The notes under the pieces were generated by a model. It was not told the origin of the DNA. It worked only from the letters and a program-made list of their open reading frames with translations, and did not search any database. Of a DNA stretch of 64,000 nucleotides, positions 39,477-47,596 are shown piece by piece. The position numbers and the translations under genes were made by a program. Source of the stretch: Lancefieldella sp. Marseille-Q7238 (GTDB lineage: Bacteria > Actinomycetota > Coriobacteriia > Coriobacteriales > Atopobiaceae); NCBI RefSeq assembly GCF_949152215.1, contig NZ_OX424407.1, positions 248,001 to 312,000 of the forward strand, read 5' to 3'. Numbering within the stretch: the stretch's first letter is position 1; each line of letters opens with the position of its first letter.

Positions 39477-40358
39477 ATGAATACTCAACAAGTTGCAGAA
39501 AACGTTCTTTTTGCTGTCGGAGGCTCTGACAATCTTGTCGACAATGAAGTCTGCATGACGCGCCTGCGTCTGACCGTCAACAATCCCGCGCTCATCGACC
39601 ATGAGAAGCTCGCGGGCCTGCAGGGCGTGCTTGGCATCGTTGGCCGCGGCGCCAACGGTATCGAAGTCGTCTTTGGACCTAACGTAGCCAGCCAGGTTAA
39701 TGCTTCCCTAGACGTCTGCTGCAACCACGCCAATCTCTCAGCGAAAATCACGCCAGATGCATCCTTATCCCCTCTCTCAGATGACGAGAATGACGTCGAA
39801 CAGCTCATTTCTCTTTTGCGCGACGCCGATCTGTCCGCCGATGATCTGTCCCATACCGGCACCTTTAACGTCGATTCCGAGGTAGCCGAGGAGCCGGAGC
39901 AAGAAGAAATTGGACCACGCCTTCTGGTAATTAACGGGCCAAACATCAATATGCTGGGCATTCGCGAGCCGGAACTCTACGGAAAACAGGACTATCGCGC
40001 GCTCATTAGAATCTGCAAAGAGGAAGCAACGGCTCAAGGCTTTGTCGACTGCGTTTGCTATCAGTCAAACTACGAGGGAGATTTAATCAGCGCTATTCAA
40101 GATGCGCTTGGTGCCTATGACGCCATCCTCATCAATCCCGCCGCGTATACTCATACGTCAATCGCCTTGCTTGACGCCGCGAAAGCGGTACAGATTCCCA
40201 TGGTGGAAGTTCACCTCACCGACATTACCGAGCGAGAAGAATATCGTCGCGTTTCTTATCTGCGCGATGCTTGCATTGCGCTATGCTGCGGCAAAGGATT
40301 TGACAGCTATCGGGAGGGCATCGCTATCCTTGCCGAGCGCGTCAAGGAAACCTGCTGA
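39477..40358 (+). CDS. aroQ: PTS EIIB domain fused to type II 3-dehydroquinate dehydratase
   Basis: 293 residues. Residues 1-85 are a glucose-family EIIB domain: the phosphorylatable Cys is at position 26 in NEVCMTRLRLTV, followed by GLQGVLGIVGRGANGIEVVFGPNVASQV. An acidic linker (about 86-146) leads to a complete type II dehydroquinase (147-293): INGPNINMLGIREPELYG with the catalytic Tyr and Arg, QSNYEGDLI (His of the usual SNHEG replaced by Tyr), INPAAYTHTSIALLDA, and EVHLTDITEREEYRR. No EIIC or EIIA is attached. ATG at 39477 has AAAGGG upstream. It completes the chorismate pathway of the run. Dehydratase is near certain; the role of the EIIB domain is unknown. Confidence 0.92.
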   Translation: MNTQQVAENVLFAVGGSDNLVDNEVCMTRLRLTVNNPALIDHEKLAGLQGVLGIVGRGANGIEVVFGPNVASQVNASLDVCCNHANLSAKITPDASLSPLSDDENDVEQLISLLRDADLSADDLSHTGTFNVDSEVAEEPEQEEIGPRLLVINGPNINMLGIREPELYGKQDYRALIRICKEEATAQGFVDCVCYQSNYEGDLISAIQDALGAYDAILINPAAYTHTSIALLDAAKAVQIPMVEVHLTDITEREEYRRVSYLRDACIALCCGKGFDSYREGIAILAERVKETC

Positions 40359-40370
40359 ATCAATTTGTCC

Positions 40371-40428
40371 GAAGAGGCGCGGAACTAGCGCTGCCTGAAG
40401 AGGCGCGTGGGACAGAGGCACGCGGAAC
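40371..40428 (+). repeat. Short repeat after the EIIB-aroQ stop
   Basis: GAAGAGGCGCG occurs at 40371 and 40397, and a related GAGGCACGCGGAAC ends at 40428; each is followed by GGAAC or GGGAC. The array begins 12 bases after the stop codon. Confidence 0.6.
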
Positions 40429-40450
40429 GGCTGCTACTTGCAGCGCCAGG

Positions 40451-41041
40451 CTATCGACAATGCCAGACGCGCTGATCGGTCACGACCATATCAACGGCAA
40501 TGTCATGACTTTCATGCGGAAGCTCATTGCAGCTCAGCTGACGCGTACGAGCAAGCGCTATCTTCTGCCCGGGATAAAATGCCAAAAAACGGTCGTAGTA
40601 ACCAGCGCCGTAGCCGATGCGGTTACCTTCTCCGTCAAAGATAAGACCCGGCACCAAGCAAATTGAGCCCACGAGCTCCGATGCCTGCAGCGCTGACACT
40701 GAAGCGTCAGGTTCGAGAATGCCGAACGAGGTGGTATGGAGCTCTTCCAAAGAGGAAATCTCTACAAACTCAAGGCCCTTCTCGGCAGTGCGGCGAGGAA
40801 CGGCAACACGCTTACTCTCACAAAAAGCGTCCTCAATAACAGCTCGCGTATCAACTTCCGAGCCTATAGAAACATAGGTAAGCACAAGGTCAGCGTCTTG
40901 ATAGTCGGGAGCTGCCTGCAGATTGGCCAGGATGCGCGCGTCCAATGTAGCGCGGACACGCTCAGGCGCGGCATCGCGAACAATCTGCTGTCCTTTACGG
41001 AGCGCAGTCTTTCCCGCATCTGTTCCACATGTGCTGCCCAT
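40451..41041 (-). CDS. 5-formyltetrahydrofolate cyclo-ligase
   Basis: 196 residues. ATP-dependent return of 5-formyl-THF to the folate pool. Family features: KTALRKGQQIVRDA at the N-terminus, LTYVSIGSEVDTRAVI, CLVPGLIFDGEGNRIGYGAGYYDRFL with the nucleotide loop, and a final VDMVVTD. ATG at 41041 gives the family's usual start; a TTG at 41062 is possible. Convergent with the aro run. Confidence 0.9.
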   Translation of the reverse strand: MGSTCGTDAGKTALRKGQQIVRDAAPERVRATLDARILANLQAAPDYQDADLVLTYVSIGSEVDTRAVIEDAFCESKRVAVPRRTAEKGLEFVEISSLEELHTTSFGILEPDASVSALQASELVGSICLVPGLIFDGEGNRIGYGAGYYDRFLAFYPGQKIALARTRQLSCNELPHESHDIAVDMVVTDQRVWHCR

Positions 41042-41068
41042 GTCACCAACCTTTGTTTGCAATAGCGC

Positions 41069-41554
41069 TTAGTGGCTATAGCGTATCACTTTTAGCTTTG
41101 GCTTCTTCCCGCACTCTTCGCACAGATTGCAAAAAACCAAATGCCTACAATCAATCCTCGCAACCGCTTTATCTCCTGCAATTTCGTACCAATCCATCCT
41201 CTGTAAGCACGCTCGAAAAAACCCAAAATGTGGTAAGAATGCACTTGCATCACACACTATATGGGGTAAAGTTAAAAGCCGACCAAGTGTTTCGCTAATC
41301 GCTTCTCCGCTGCACTCAAACGCACCGAAGCAGTTACCGCACACACCTACCCAGTGGTCTGAAAAACGAACGTTGTAGTAATTGCTGGAGGCGGTAGGAA
41401 AGAGGAGTTCCCACCCATGCGTCTCCGGCCCTAGGCAGCGCCCGTCATCGGAGCTGCAAAAGAGGAGTGTGTTATGCAAGTAGGCGCAGAAGTTGTCCTC
41501 ACAGAAGACCAATCTATCGCGTGGCGCGGCTTTACCCACGGTAACTGGAACCAC
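41069..41554 (-). CDS. Cys-rich hypothetical protein, start uncertain
   Basis: Open minus-strand frame of up to 161 codons in what would otherwise be a 400-base gap. It is rich in Cys, Trp, His and Phe and has zinc-site-like pairs: CGNC in [15 protein letters not shown] and [12 protein letters not shown] near the C-terminus. A run this long open in a gap is unlikely by chance, which supports a real gene. Against it: the only ATG (41554) lies inside pflB on the opposite strand, no good ribosome site is seen, and the frame covers the pfl leader. A shorter form starting near 41470 (TTG) is more likely if real. I do not recognise the family. Confidence 0.45.
   Translation of the reverse strand: MVPVTVGKAAPRDRLVFCEDNFCAYLHNTLLFCSSDDGRCLGPETHGWELLFPTASSNYYNVRFSDHWVGVCGNCFGAFECSGEAISETLGRLLTLPHIVCDASAFLPHFGFFRACLQRMDWYEIAGDKAVARIDCRHLVFCNLCEECGKKPKLKVIRYSH
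41398..41473 (+). promoter_or_regulatory. pflB leader with a five-codon upstream frame
   Basis: GGAAAGAGGAG (41398-41408) precedes ATG CGT CTC CGG CCC TAG (41417-41434, Met-Arg-Leu-Arg-Pro), and a second AAAAGAGGAG (41458-41467) serves pflB itself. The mini-frame could be translated and might tune expression, but may be chance. Confidence 0.35.
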
Positions 41555-43660
41555 GCTATTGATGTCCGCGATTTCATCCAGAAAAACTATACCCCCTACG
41601 AGGGTGACGAGTCATTTTTGGCAGGTCCCACCGAGGCTACCACCAAGCTTTGGACTGACGTTATGAATCTCTTTGCTCAGGAGACAGCCAACGGCGGGGT
41701 CATTGATATGGATACCAAAGTGGTCTCCACTATCACCTCACACAAGGCCGGCTACATCGATCAATCACTCGAGAAGATTGTTGGTCTTCAGACGGATAAA
41801 CCGCTGAAGCGCGCTCTTATGGTCGACGGCGGTATCCGCATGGCCGTAGCTGCCTGCAAGGCCTACGGTTACGAGGTCGATCCTGAGATTGTTGACTTCT
41901 ATACCAACCGCCGCAAGACCCATAACGCCGGCGTCTTTGACGTCTACACAGATGAGATGCGCGCTTGTCGCCACTCCCACATCATCACCGGTCTTCCCGA
42001 CGCCTACGGTCGCGGTCGCATCATCGGTGACTACCGTCGCGTAGCGCTCTATGGCGTCGACGCCCTCATTGAGGAGAAGAAGGCTGAAAAAGCCGGTACA
42101 CATAAGACCATGGACGAGAAGACCATCCGCCACCGCGAAGAACTTGCCGAGCAGGCTCGCGCCCTCGGCGAGCTGAAGAAACTCGGCGAGATTTACGGCT
42201 TGGAGCTTGGACGTCCTGCTCGCAACTTCCAGGAAGCGGTTCAGTGGCTCTACATGGGCTACCTTGCCTCGGTTAAAGAGCAAAACGGCGCTGCGATGTC
42301 TATCGGTCGCAATACTACCTTCCTCGATATCTATGCTGAGCGTGACCTCGCCGAGGGTACCTTCACCGAGTCCGAGATCCAGGAATTCGTTGACCATTTG
42401 GTCATGAAGCTGCGCATGGTGAAGTTTGCGCGTACTCCCGAGTACAACGAGCTTTTCTCAGGCGATCCTCAGTGGGTCACTGAGTCCATCGGTGGCATGG
42501 GCGTAGACGGCCGCTCGCAGGTCACCAAGTCCGCCTTCCGCTGGCTTCATACCCTTGAGAACATGGGCACCAGCCCCGAGCCAAACCTCACCGTGCTCTG
42601 GTCGGTCCGCCTGCCTGAGAACTTCAAGCGCTACTGCGCCAAGATCTCCATCACCACCAGCTCCATCCAGTACGAGAACGACGACCTCATGCGCGTCTAC
42701 CACGGCGACGACTACGCCATCGCCTGCTGCGTGAGCTCCATGCGCATCGGTAAAGAGATGCAGTTCTTCGGCGCCCGCGCCAATCTCGCAAAATGCCTGC
42801 TCTACGCCATCAACGGCGGCCGTGACGAGAAGAGCGGCGAGCAGATCGGCCCTAAGTTCTGCCCGGTCGAAGGAGACTACCTCGGCTTTGATGACGTCAT
42901 GGACAAGTATCTGGACATGATGAACTGGCTCGCAGGCGTCTACGTCAATACCCTGAACGCCATCCACTACATGCACGATAAGTACAGCTATGAGCGCATC
43001 CAGATGGCGCTTCACGATGAGCACGTGCACCGCTGGTTCGCCACCGGTATCGCAGGCCTTTCCGTCGTCGCCGATTCGCTCTCCGCTATCAAATACGCCA
43101 AGGTCAAGGCCATCAGGAATGATGACGGACTGGTCGTTGACTATGAGATCGAGGGCGACTTCCCCAAGTACGGCAACGATGACGACCGCGTGGACAGCAT
43201 CGCCCACGACATCGTCGAGGTCTTCATGAAGTTCGTGCGCGAGACCGGTACCTACCGCGATTCCGTGCCCACCACCTCGATTTTGACCATCACCTCAAAC
43301 GTGGTCTACGGCAAGGCGACCGGCAATACCCCTGACGGCCGTCGTGCCGGCGCTCCATTCGCACCCGGTGCCAACCCCATGCATCGCCGAGATACGCATG
43401 GCGCTGTGGCCTCGCTTGCCTCCGTGGCAAAGCTGCCCTTCGGCGACGCGCAGGACGGCATCTCCAACACGTTCTCCATCATCCCGAACGCGCTTGGCAA
43501 GGGCAACGACATCCTCTTCCACGAGGATGAGCTCAATCTTGAGGGCACAGGGATCGACTTCTCCGATCTTGACCTCTCGTCCGTCGCCATTGAAAATACC
43601 GTTGATTGCGCCTGCGAAGCGGATGCTTCCGCTCCCGAAGGCGCTGAGGACCGTTCATAA
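41474..43660 (+). CDS. pflB: Pyruvate formate-lyase core subunit, lacking the glycyl-radical domain
   Basis: 728 residues of PFL, which splits pyruvate and CoA into acetyl-CoA and formate in anaerobic growth. The Cys-Cys pair in [10 protein letters not shown] falls at residues 418-419, the same numbers as in E. coli PflB. The match to E. coli runs to [12 protein letters not shown], but instead of the glycyl-radical end the chain finishes in about 45 acidic residues ([20 protein letters not shown]) and a stop. The radical domain is a separate gene 55 bases downstream. Good ribosome site AAGAGGAG. Full activity must need the small subunit. Confidence 0.93.
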   Translation: MQVGAEVVLTEDQSIAWRGFTHGNWNHAIDVRDFIQKNYTPYEGDESFLAGPTEATTKLWTDVMNLFAQETANGGVIDMDTKVVSTITSHKAGYIDQSLEKIVGLQTDKPLKRALMVDGGIRMAVAACKAYGYEVDPEIVDFYTNRRKTHNAGVFDVYTDEMRACRHSHIITGLPDAYGRGRIIGDYRRVALYGVDALIEEKKAEKAGTHKTMDEKTIRHREELAEQARALGELKKLGEIYGLELGRPARNFQEAVQWLYMGYLASVKEQNGAAMSIGRNTTFLDIYAERDLAEGTFTESEIQEFVDHLVMKLRMVKFARTPEYNELFSGDPQWVTESIGGMGVDGRSQVTKSAFRWLHTLENMGTSPEPNLTVLWSVRLPENFKRYCAKISITTSSIQYENDDLMRVYHGDDYAIACCVSSMRIGKEMQFFGARANLAKCLLYAINGGRDEKSGEQIGPKFCPVEGDYLGFDDVMDKYLDMMNWLAGVYVNTLNAIHYMHDKYSYERIQMALHDEHVHRWFATGIAGLSVVADSLSAIKYAKVKAIRNDDGLVVDYEIEGDFPKYGNDDDRVDSIAHDIVEVFMKFVRETGTYRDSVPTTSILTITSNVVYGKATGNTPDGRRAGAPFAPGANPMHRRDTHGAVASLASVAKLPFGDAQDGISNTFSIIPNALGKGNDILFHEDELNLEGTGIDFSDLDLSSVAIENTVDCACEADASAPEGAEDRS

Positions 43661-43666
43661 CAACCT

Positions 43667-43690
43667 GGCGAGAAGCGCGCGCTTCTCGCC
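43667..43690. repeat. 24-base perfect palindrome made of two GGCGAGAAG words
   Basis: GGCGAGAAG (43667-43675), CGCGCG (43676-43681) and CTTCTCGCC (43682-43690) form a perfect palindrome in the 55-base gap between the PFL core and radical genes. There is no T-run after it, so it is not a normal terminator, but the hairpin could affect the mRNA ratio of the two subunits. Confidence 0.9.
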
Positions 43691-43715
43691 GCATATCTAA
43701 CAAGGAGATCTGACC

Positions 43716-43967
43716 ATGAAAGCAAACGAGGTAGCACCTGAGCAGGTAGACAATCTTGTCAGCATGATCGATGGCTATGCCGAGAAGGGCGGCCACCATC
43801 TTAACGTCAACGTATTCACCAAGGAGACGTTGCTTGACGCCCAGGCACATCCGGAGAAATATCCGCAGCTCACCATCCGCGTATCCGGCTATGCCGTCAA
43901 GTTCAACTCACTCACCAAAGAGCAGCAGGATGACGTCATTTCCCGCACCTTCCACGAGGCGCTCTAA
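43716..43967 (+). CDS. grcA: Stand-alone glycyl-radical subunit of pyruvate formate-lyase
   Basis: 83 residues that correspond to the C-terminal end of Pfl[61 protein letters not shown]. The radical Gly is residue 58 in RVSGYAV. In E. coli the similar GrcA (YfiD) only repairs oxygen-cut PFL, whose own chain keeps the radical domain. Here the core gene has none, so this product should be essential for catalysis. Strong ribosome site AAGGAG. It is followed by the activase gene after 16 bases. Confidence 0.93.
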   Translation: MKANEVAPEQVDNLVSMIDGYAEKGGHHLNVNVFTKETLLDAQAHPEKYPQLTIRVSGYAVKFNSLTKEQQDDVISRTFHEAL

Positions 43968-43983
43968 GAGTTCACGCCATCCT

Positions 43984-44865
43984 ATGAGCAGTCAGGAAGA
44001 ACAACAGGAACTACCTGCTCTCGAACGGAAACAGTCCGCTTTCGAACAGGAAAGGACTGCTCCCGATCTCAAGTTGGGTGAACAAACCGCAGATCAGGAC
44101 CCGCTCACCACGCGTGGGCGGGTCCACTCTATTGAGACGTTCGGCACCGTCGACGGCCCGGGCACGCGCCTGGTGGTCTTCATGCAGGGCTGCCCCATGC
44201 GCTGCGCCTACTGCCACAATCCCGATACCTGGAAGTTTGGCATCGGTCACGAGAAGAGCGTGGCGGATATATTGGAGCTCTACGATCGCAATCGCCCCTT
44301 CTATCGAAAAGGCGGCATCACAGCCACGGGCGGAGAGCCGCTGGCACAGCCCGAGTTTGTCGGCGCTCTTTTTGCCGCCGCCCACAGCGATCCCAAGGGA
44401 TCCATCCATACCTGCCTTGACACGTCCGGAATCTCGTTCGACCCGCAGCACCCGGAGCGCTTTGAGCAGCTCCTTGCCAACACTGATCTGGCGCTTCTCG
44501 ACATCAAGCATTCGGATCCTCGGGGACACCGGAACCTCTGCGAGGTGGGTCCCGAAAGACCCCTCGCCTTCGGCGATGAGCTGGCACGGCGCAACATCCC
44601 CGTGATCATTCGTCATGTGGTGGTGCCCGGTATCACGGACTCGCCCGAGGAGCTTGCCGGCGTTGGCCGTATCATCGCTCACTGGGACAACGTCATCGGG
44701 CTTGACGTGCTCCCCTATCACACCATGGGCACCAAGAAGTACGAAGAGCTGGGCATCCCCTATCGTCTTGCCGACACGCCCGCCATGGATCCCAAGAAGG
44801 TCCCCGAACTTCGCCGGCAGATCCTCGCTGCACGCGCCCTTGAGCGCAAACGCCTGGGTAACTGA
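43984..44865 (+). CDS. pflA: Pyruvate formate-lyase activating enzyme (radical SAM)
   Basis: 293 residues. The radical SAM triad is in GCPMRCAYC (CxxxCxxC); GTVDGPGTRLVVFMQGCPM and GGEPLAQPEF are PflA blocks, and YHTMGTKKYEELGIPY is near the end. It should abstract hydrogen from Gly-58 of the small PFL subunit. An N-terminal stretch of about 45 residues, Gln/Glu-rich, is longer than in E. coli PflA; the start at 43984 has a weak ribosome site, so the exact start is uncertain. Confidence 0.9.
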   Translation: MSSQEEQQELPALERKQSAFEQERTAPDLKLGEQTADQDPLTTRGRVHSIETFGTVDGPGTRLVVFMQGCPMRCAYCHNPDTWKFGIGHEKSVADILELYDRNRPFYRKGGITATGGEPLAQPEFVGALFAAAHSDPKGSIHTCLDTSGISFDPQHPERFEQLLANTDLALLDIKHSDPRGHRNLCEVGPERPLAFGDELARRNIPVIIRHVVVPGITDSPEELAGVGRIIAHWDNVIGLDVLPYHTMGTKKYEELGIPYRLADTPAMDPKKVPELRRQILAARALERKRLGN

Positions 44866-44887
44866 GCTTCTTTGCTGCTTCTCTGTC

Positions 44888-44969
44888 CTCGCCGTTTTCA
44901 AATCTGCAGCTTGATCACACTTCCGTACCTCCACGATCCAAGATCTTCTCGCCGTTTTCAGAAATCTGC
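44888..44969 (+). repeat. Pair of direct repeats after pflA
   Basis: CTCGCCGTTTTCA followed by AATCTGC occurs at 44888-44907 and, with two extra bases, at 44948-44969. The second copy joins GGCGAGAAG (complement, 44945) to the left end of the inverted-repeat element. Confidence 0.75.
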
Positions 44970-45092
44970 TAAAGAATGGTCTACGGTTGGTGGATTTGAG
45001 CCTCAGAGAAGGCTTTAGAAGGCCAAAACCCACCAACCGTTCACGATTTCTTAGCGCGACCCACCAACTGTAAGCAATTTCTTAGCAGATTT
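44962..45092. repeat. 131-base element with terminal inverted repeats and internal tandem units (copy A)
   Basis: The ends AAATCTGCTAA and TTAGCAGATTT are exact inverses; extended to 32 bases, 26 match and include GGTTGGTGG. Inside, CCACCAACCGT...GATTTCTTAGC (near 45031) and CCACCAACTGT...AATTTCTTAGC (near 45061) are 30-base direct units, the left end being a third, inverted copy. The middle can fold (AGCCT-CAGAGA-AGGCT). No coding frame or transposase; it is MITE-like or a multi-site binding region. Confidence 0.75.
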
Positions 45093-45146
45093 TGAAAGCA
45101 AGAAGAGCAAGAAGGATCGGAACGAGAGATTGCTCCATCAGGATCT

Positions 45147-45749
45147 TCACCTGACCGTTAAACAAAAGTCACAGCAATCTCCGCCGAGCCCCAGCGTCTT
45201 TGTTCTGCCCCAGTGAAGCTTGGGGTGCATATTTCCATAACAAATATCATCCGTCCTGCAAAAGCCTTGCACGATTTCAGAACAGCCATGCCGGACACAA
45301 ATATCCTGATAAGGACAGATCAGCATATCAAACCTCATTTCATTTTTATCCGCTCGAAGCCATCTGGCCTTAAAGCCGGCTTTTTCGCCGAAGAAATTTT
45401 TTGTCATTTTGGCGAAAAATCGAGGTACGAGACGGTACAGAGCGGGTATTCGGAGGAGGATACGAATAGCTTCTCCTGCCGGTTTGCTTTGTTCCTCATG
45501 AAAGGTATTCAGAATACTTGCCACGGTTTCTCTTCCTACGTTTTCCTCCAGCATTGCCTGAAAGACGGCAATGGCCGGGTAGATGCGCTTCCTTGTGTGC
45601 ACTTGCACTTCTTTTGGCTCTTCTGCGTTTTCTTCACAAAGCCGGCTATATTTCTCCCGGGCTTTCTTTAGTATTCTGTCCGCCTTATCTTTCCCAAACT
45701 CCTTGTACACAACGGGTGTGAGTTTCCTTATGTATCCGCTATATGCCAC
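45147..45749 (-). CDS. L-2-amino-thiazoline-4-carboxylate hydrolase-like protein
   Basis: 200 residues with the Cys-rich C-terminus of the ATC-hydrolase family (Pfam ATC_hydrolase): CPYQDICVRHGCSEIVQGFCRTDDICYGN and a closing GLGGDCCDFC. Known members open 2-aminothiazoline-4-carboxylate to N- or S-carbamoyl-cysteine, but many relatives sit beside transporters and have no proven substrate. It is the last gene of the transporter cassette, 78 bases after the second ABC protein, on the same strand. Family call is by pattern recognition; substrate unknown. Confidence 0.75.
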   Translation of the reverse strand: MAYSGYIRKLTPVVYKEFGKDKADRILKKAREKYSRLCEENAEEPKEVQVHTRKRIYPAIAVFQAMLEENVGRETVASILNTFHEEQSKPAGEAIRILLRIPALYRLVPRFFAKMTKNFFGEKAGFKARWLRADKNEMRFDMLICPYQDICVRHGCSEIVQGFCRTDDICYGNMHPKLHWGRTKTLGLGGDCCDFCLTVR

Positions 45750-45826
45750 TGTGATCCGCCTCCTTACAGTGCCGATAGGTTTATCCTGTGATCACAGCAA
45801 ATTTCCATAGATACGGTTTACTCGTA

Positions 45827-47596
45827 TCATTTGCACGCCTGCCCTCCGCTCAGCCGCCAGCCGATAGCTTGTTGGCGAATATTCACGAAGTTTCTGTATA
45901 GCCCATCCTGAGCCAGAAGTTCCTTGTGCGTACCGCGCTGGACGATACCGCCCTTGTCCAGGACCACTATCTGGTCCGCAGTCCGGACGGTAGACAGGCG
46001 GTGAGCGATCATCAGCAGCGTCTTACCGCGGGTCAGTTCTATGATCGCCTTTTGCAGTTCCTGTTCATTCTCCGGATCCACGCTGGCGGTAGCCTCGTCC
46101 AGAATAACGATCGGCGCATCCTTCAAAAGTGCACGAGCGATAGATATCCTCTGTTTTTCACCGCCGGACAGATTTGCGCCGCCCTCTCCCACTCTTGTCT
46201 CGTATCCGTCGGGAAGTGCCATGATAAATTCATGGCAACAGGCCTTCTTGGCCACTTTGATCACATCTTCCTTTGATGCTTCCGGTCTTCCGAAACGGAT
46301 ATTGTTCTCAATAGTGTCTTCAAAAAGATAGACGTTCTGAAATACGATAGAGAAATTGCGCAAAAGGCTGTCTGAACTGTATTCCCGGATATCGTGTCCG
46401 CCCAGCAGAACCTGACCTCCATCCACATCCCAGAATCTGGCGATCAGACTGCAAAGTGTGGTTTTTCCGGAACCAGACGGCCCCACAATAGCGCAGGAGG
46501 AACCTTCCAAAACCGTGAAAGTTATGTCTTTCAGGACCTCTTTTTCTCCATATCCGAAAGAAACGCCTTTGACCTCGATATCGTACCGGGTAGGAATCAT
46601 GTCTTTGCCGCGCTCATCCAGTGTCGGGATATCCATGATCTCCTCCATTCGATCCAGGGAAGCGTCCACCACCCTGGCAACGGAAGACATGCTCCCTGCC
46701 ACCTCCACAGCGGAATAGATCATAAAACTGGACACTAAGAGCAGAAGACATTTTTCTGTTGTGATCGTTCCTCCAAGCAGCAAATACGGTGCAAAAGCAA
46801 GGATCGCTGCGCGGGCAAACTTGAATACCGTCTGATAGAGCGCCGTCATAGAGGAAAAGGACTTTTCCAGTTCGATATTAGCCGCAGCACTCTCTTCGAT
46901 AGCAGCGTCAATCACGTTTGCCGCATATCCACCCAGCCCGAACGCCTTAACTACGCCCATGCCCTGGATGTACTCCAGCACTGCCGTGACAAGCCCGGCC
47001 TGTGCCGCCTGTCGACGGGGAGAATGCTTTTTTCCCACCTGCTGGATCCTGCCATATATCAGAAGTGCCACACCAAGACCTGCAAGGGACAGTAGTCCTA
47101 CTCGCCATTCGTAAAAGAGGAGCCACAGCGTGATCACTATGGCATGGATCAGGCCACCGGCAACAGACTCCATAATAGTGACGGCATTGGCTTCAATATC
47201 TCCCAGAGTTGTTGTAACAGCCGCTGTGATATCTCCCAACCGATGCTCACTGAAATATCCCATAGGTGCGCTTTTTAAGCGTTCTCCGATGGTAAGGCGT
47301 TTCTTTGTACAGACGGCAAAGCTTCCCAAGGTACGGGCATTGGTAGACAGATTGATGAAAATAATGCGCCCGATCACGCTGATCGCCATGATGGTAAAGG
47401 ATTTCCATACCATATCCGGCGACGCGAGCTGTCCCCTCTGCCCAGCCAGGATCCCTGTCAGCACGGTCAGGATCGCCAGAATGGGAATCATTTCAAATAT
47501 GGAACTGATCATATGGAAGAGAAAAGAGCGGAGCAGTCGTCCTTTTTGCTCGCCTGAAAATTGCAGCAACCGTTTGAATAAAGCAATCACAGCCAT
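45827..47596 (-). CDS. ABC transporter half-protein (permease-ATPase), second of a pair
   Basis: 589 residues: six-helix exporter-type membrane domain, then an ATPase with Walker A GPSGSGKTT, LSGGEKQR, and Walker B VILDEATASVDPENE. It likely pairs with the product of the preceding gene (10-base overlap). Start at 47596 has AGAGG upstream. Exporter-fold pairs next to ECF genes recall YbtP/YbtQ-type siderophore importers; direction of transport cannot be told here. Confidence 0.9.
   Translation of the reverse strand: MAVIALFKRLLQFSGEQKGRLLRSFLFHMISSIFEMIPILAILTVLTGILAGQRGQLASPDMVWKSFTIMAISVIGRIIFINLSTNARTLGSFAVCTKKRLTIGERLKSAPMGYFSEHRLGDITAAVTTTLGDIEANAVTIMESVAGGLIHAIVITLWLLFYEWRVGLLSLAGLGVALLIYGRIQQVGKKHSPRRQAAQAGLVTAVLEYIQGMGVVKAFGLGGYAANVIDAAIEESAAANIELEKSFSSMTALYQTVFKFARAAILAFAPYLLLGGTITTEKCLLLLVSSFMIYSAVEVAGSMSSVARVVDASLDRMEEIMDIPTLDERGKDMIPTRYDIEVKGVSFGYGEKEVLKDITFTVLEGSSCAIVGPSGSGKTTLCSLIARFWDVDGGQVLLGGHDIREYSSDSLLRNFSIVFQNVYLFEDTIENNIRFGRPEASKEDVIKVAKKACCHEFIMALPDGYETRVGEGGANLSGGEKQRISIARALLKDAPIVILDEATASVDPENEQELQKAIIELTRGKTLLMIAHRLSTVRTADQIVVLDKGGIVQRGTHKELLAQDGLYRNFVNIRQQAIGWRLSGGQACK

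Noticed and set aside
42458-43207. 249-codon minus-strand frame opposite pflB
   Set aside because: Repetitive Val/Asp/His composition that mirrors pflB codons; a shadow.
43667-43690. Palindrome as a Rho-independent terminator
   Set aside because: No T-run on either side, and the next gene has a strong ribosome site; kept as an RNA structure and word pair.
41474-43967. PFL split explained by a sequencing frameshift
   Set aside because: The core ends in an unrelated 45-residue acidic tail and the small gene has its own ribosome site and start after a structured 55-base gap; a single base error cannot give this.
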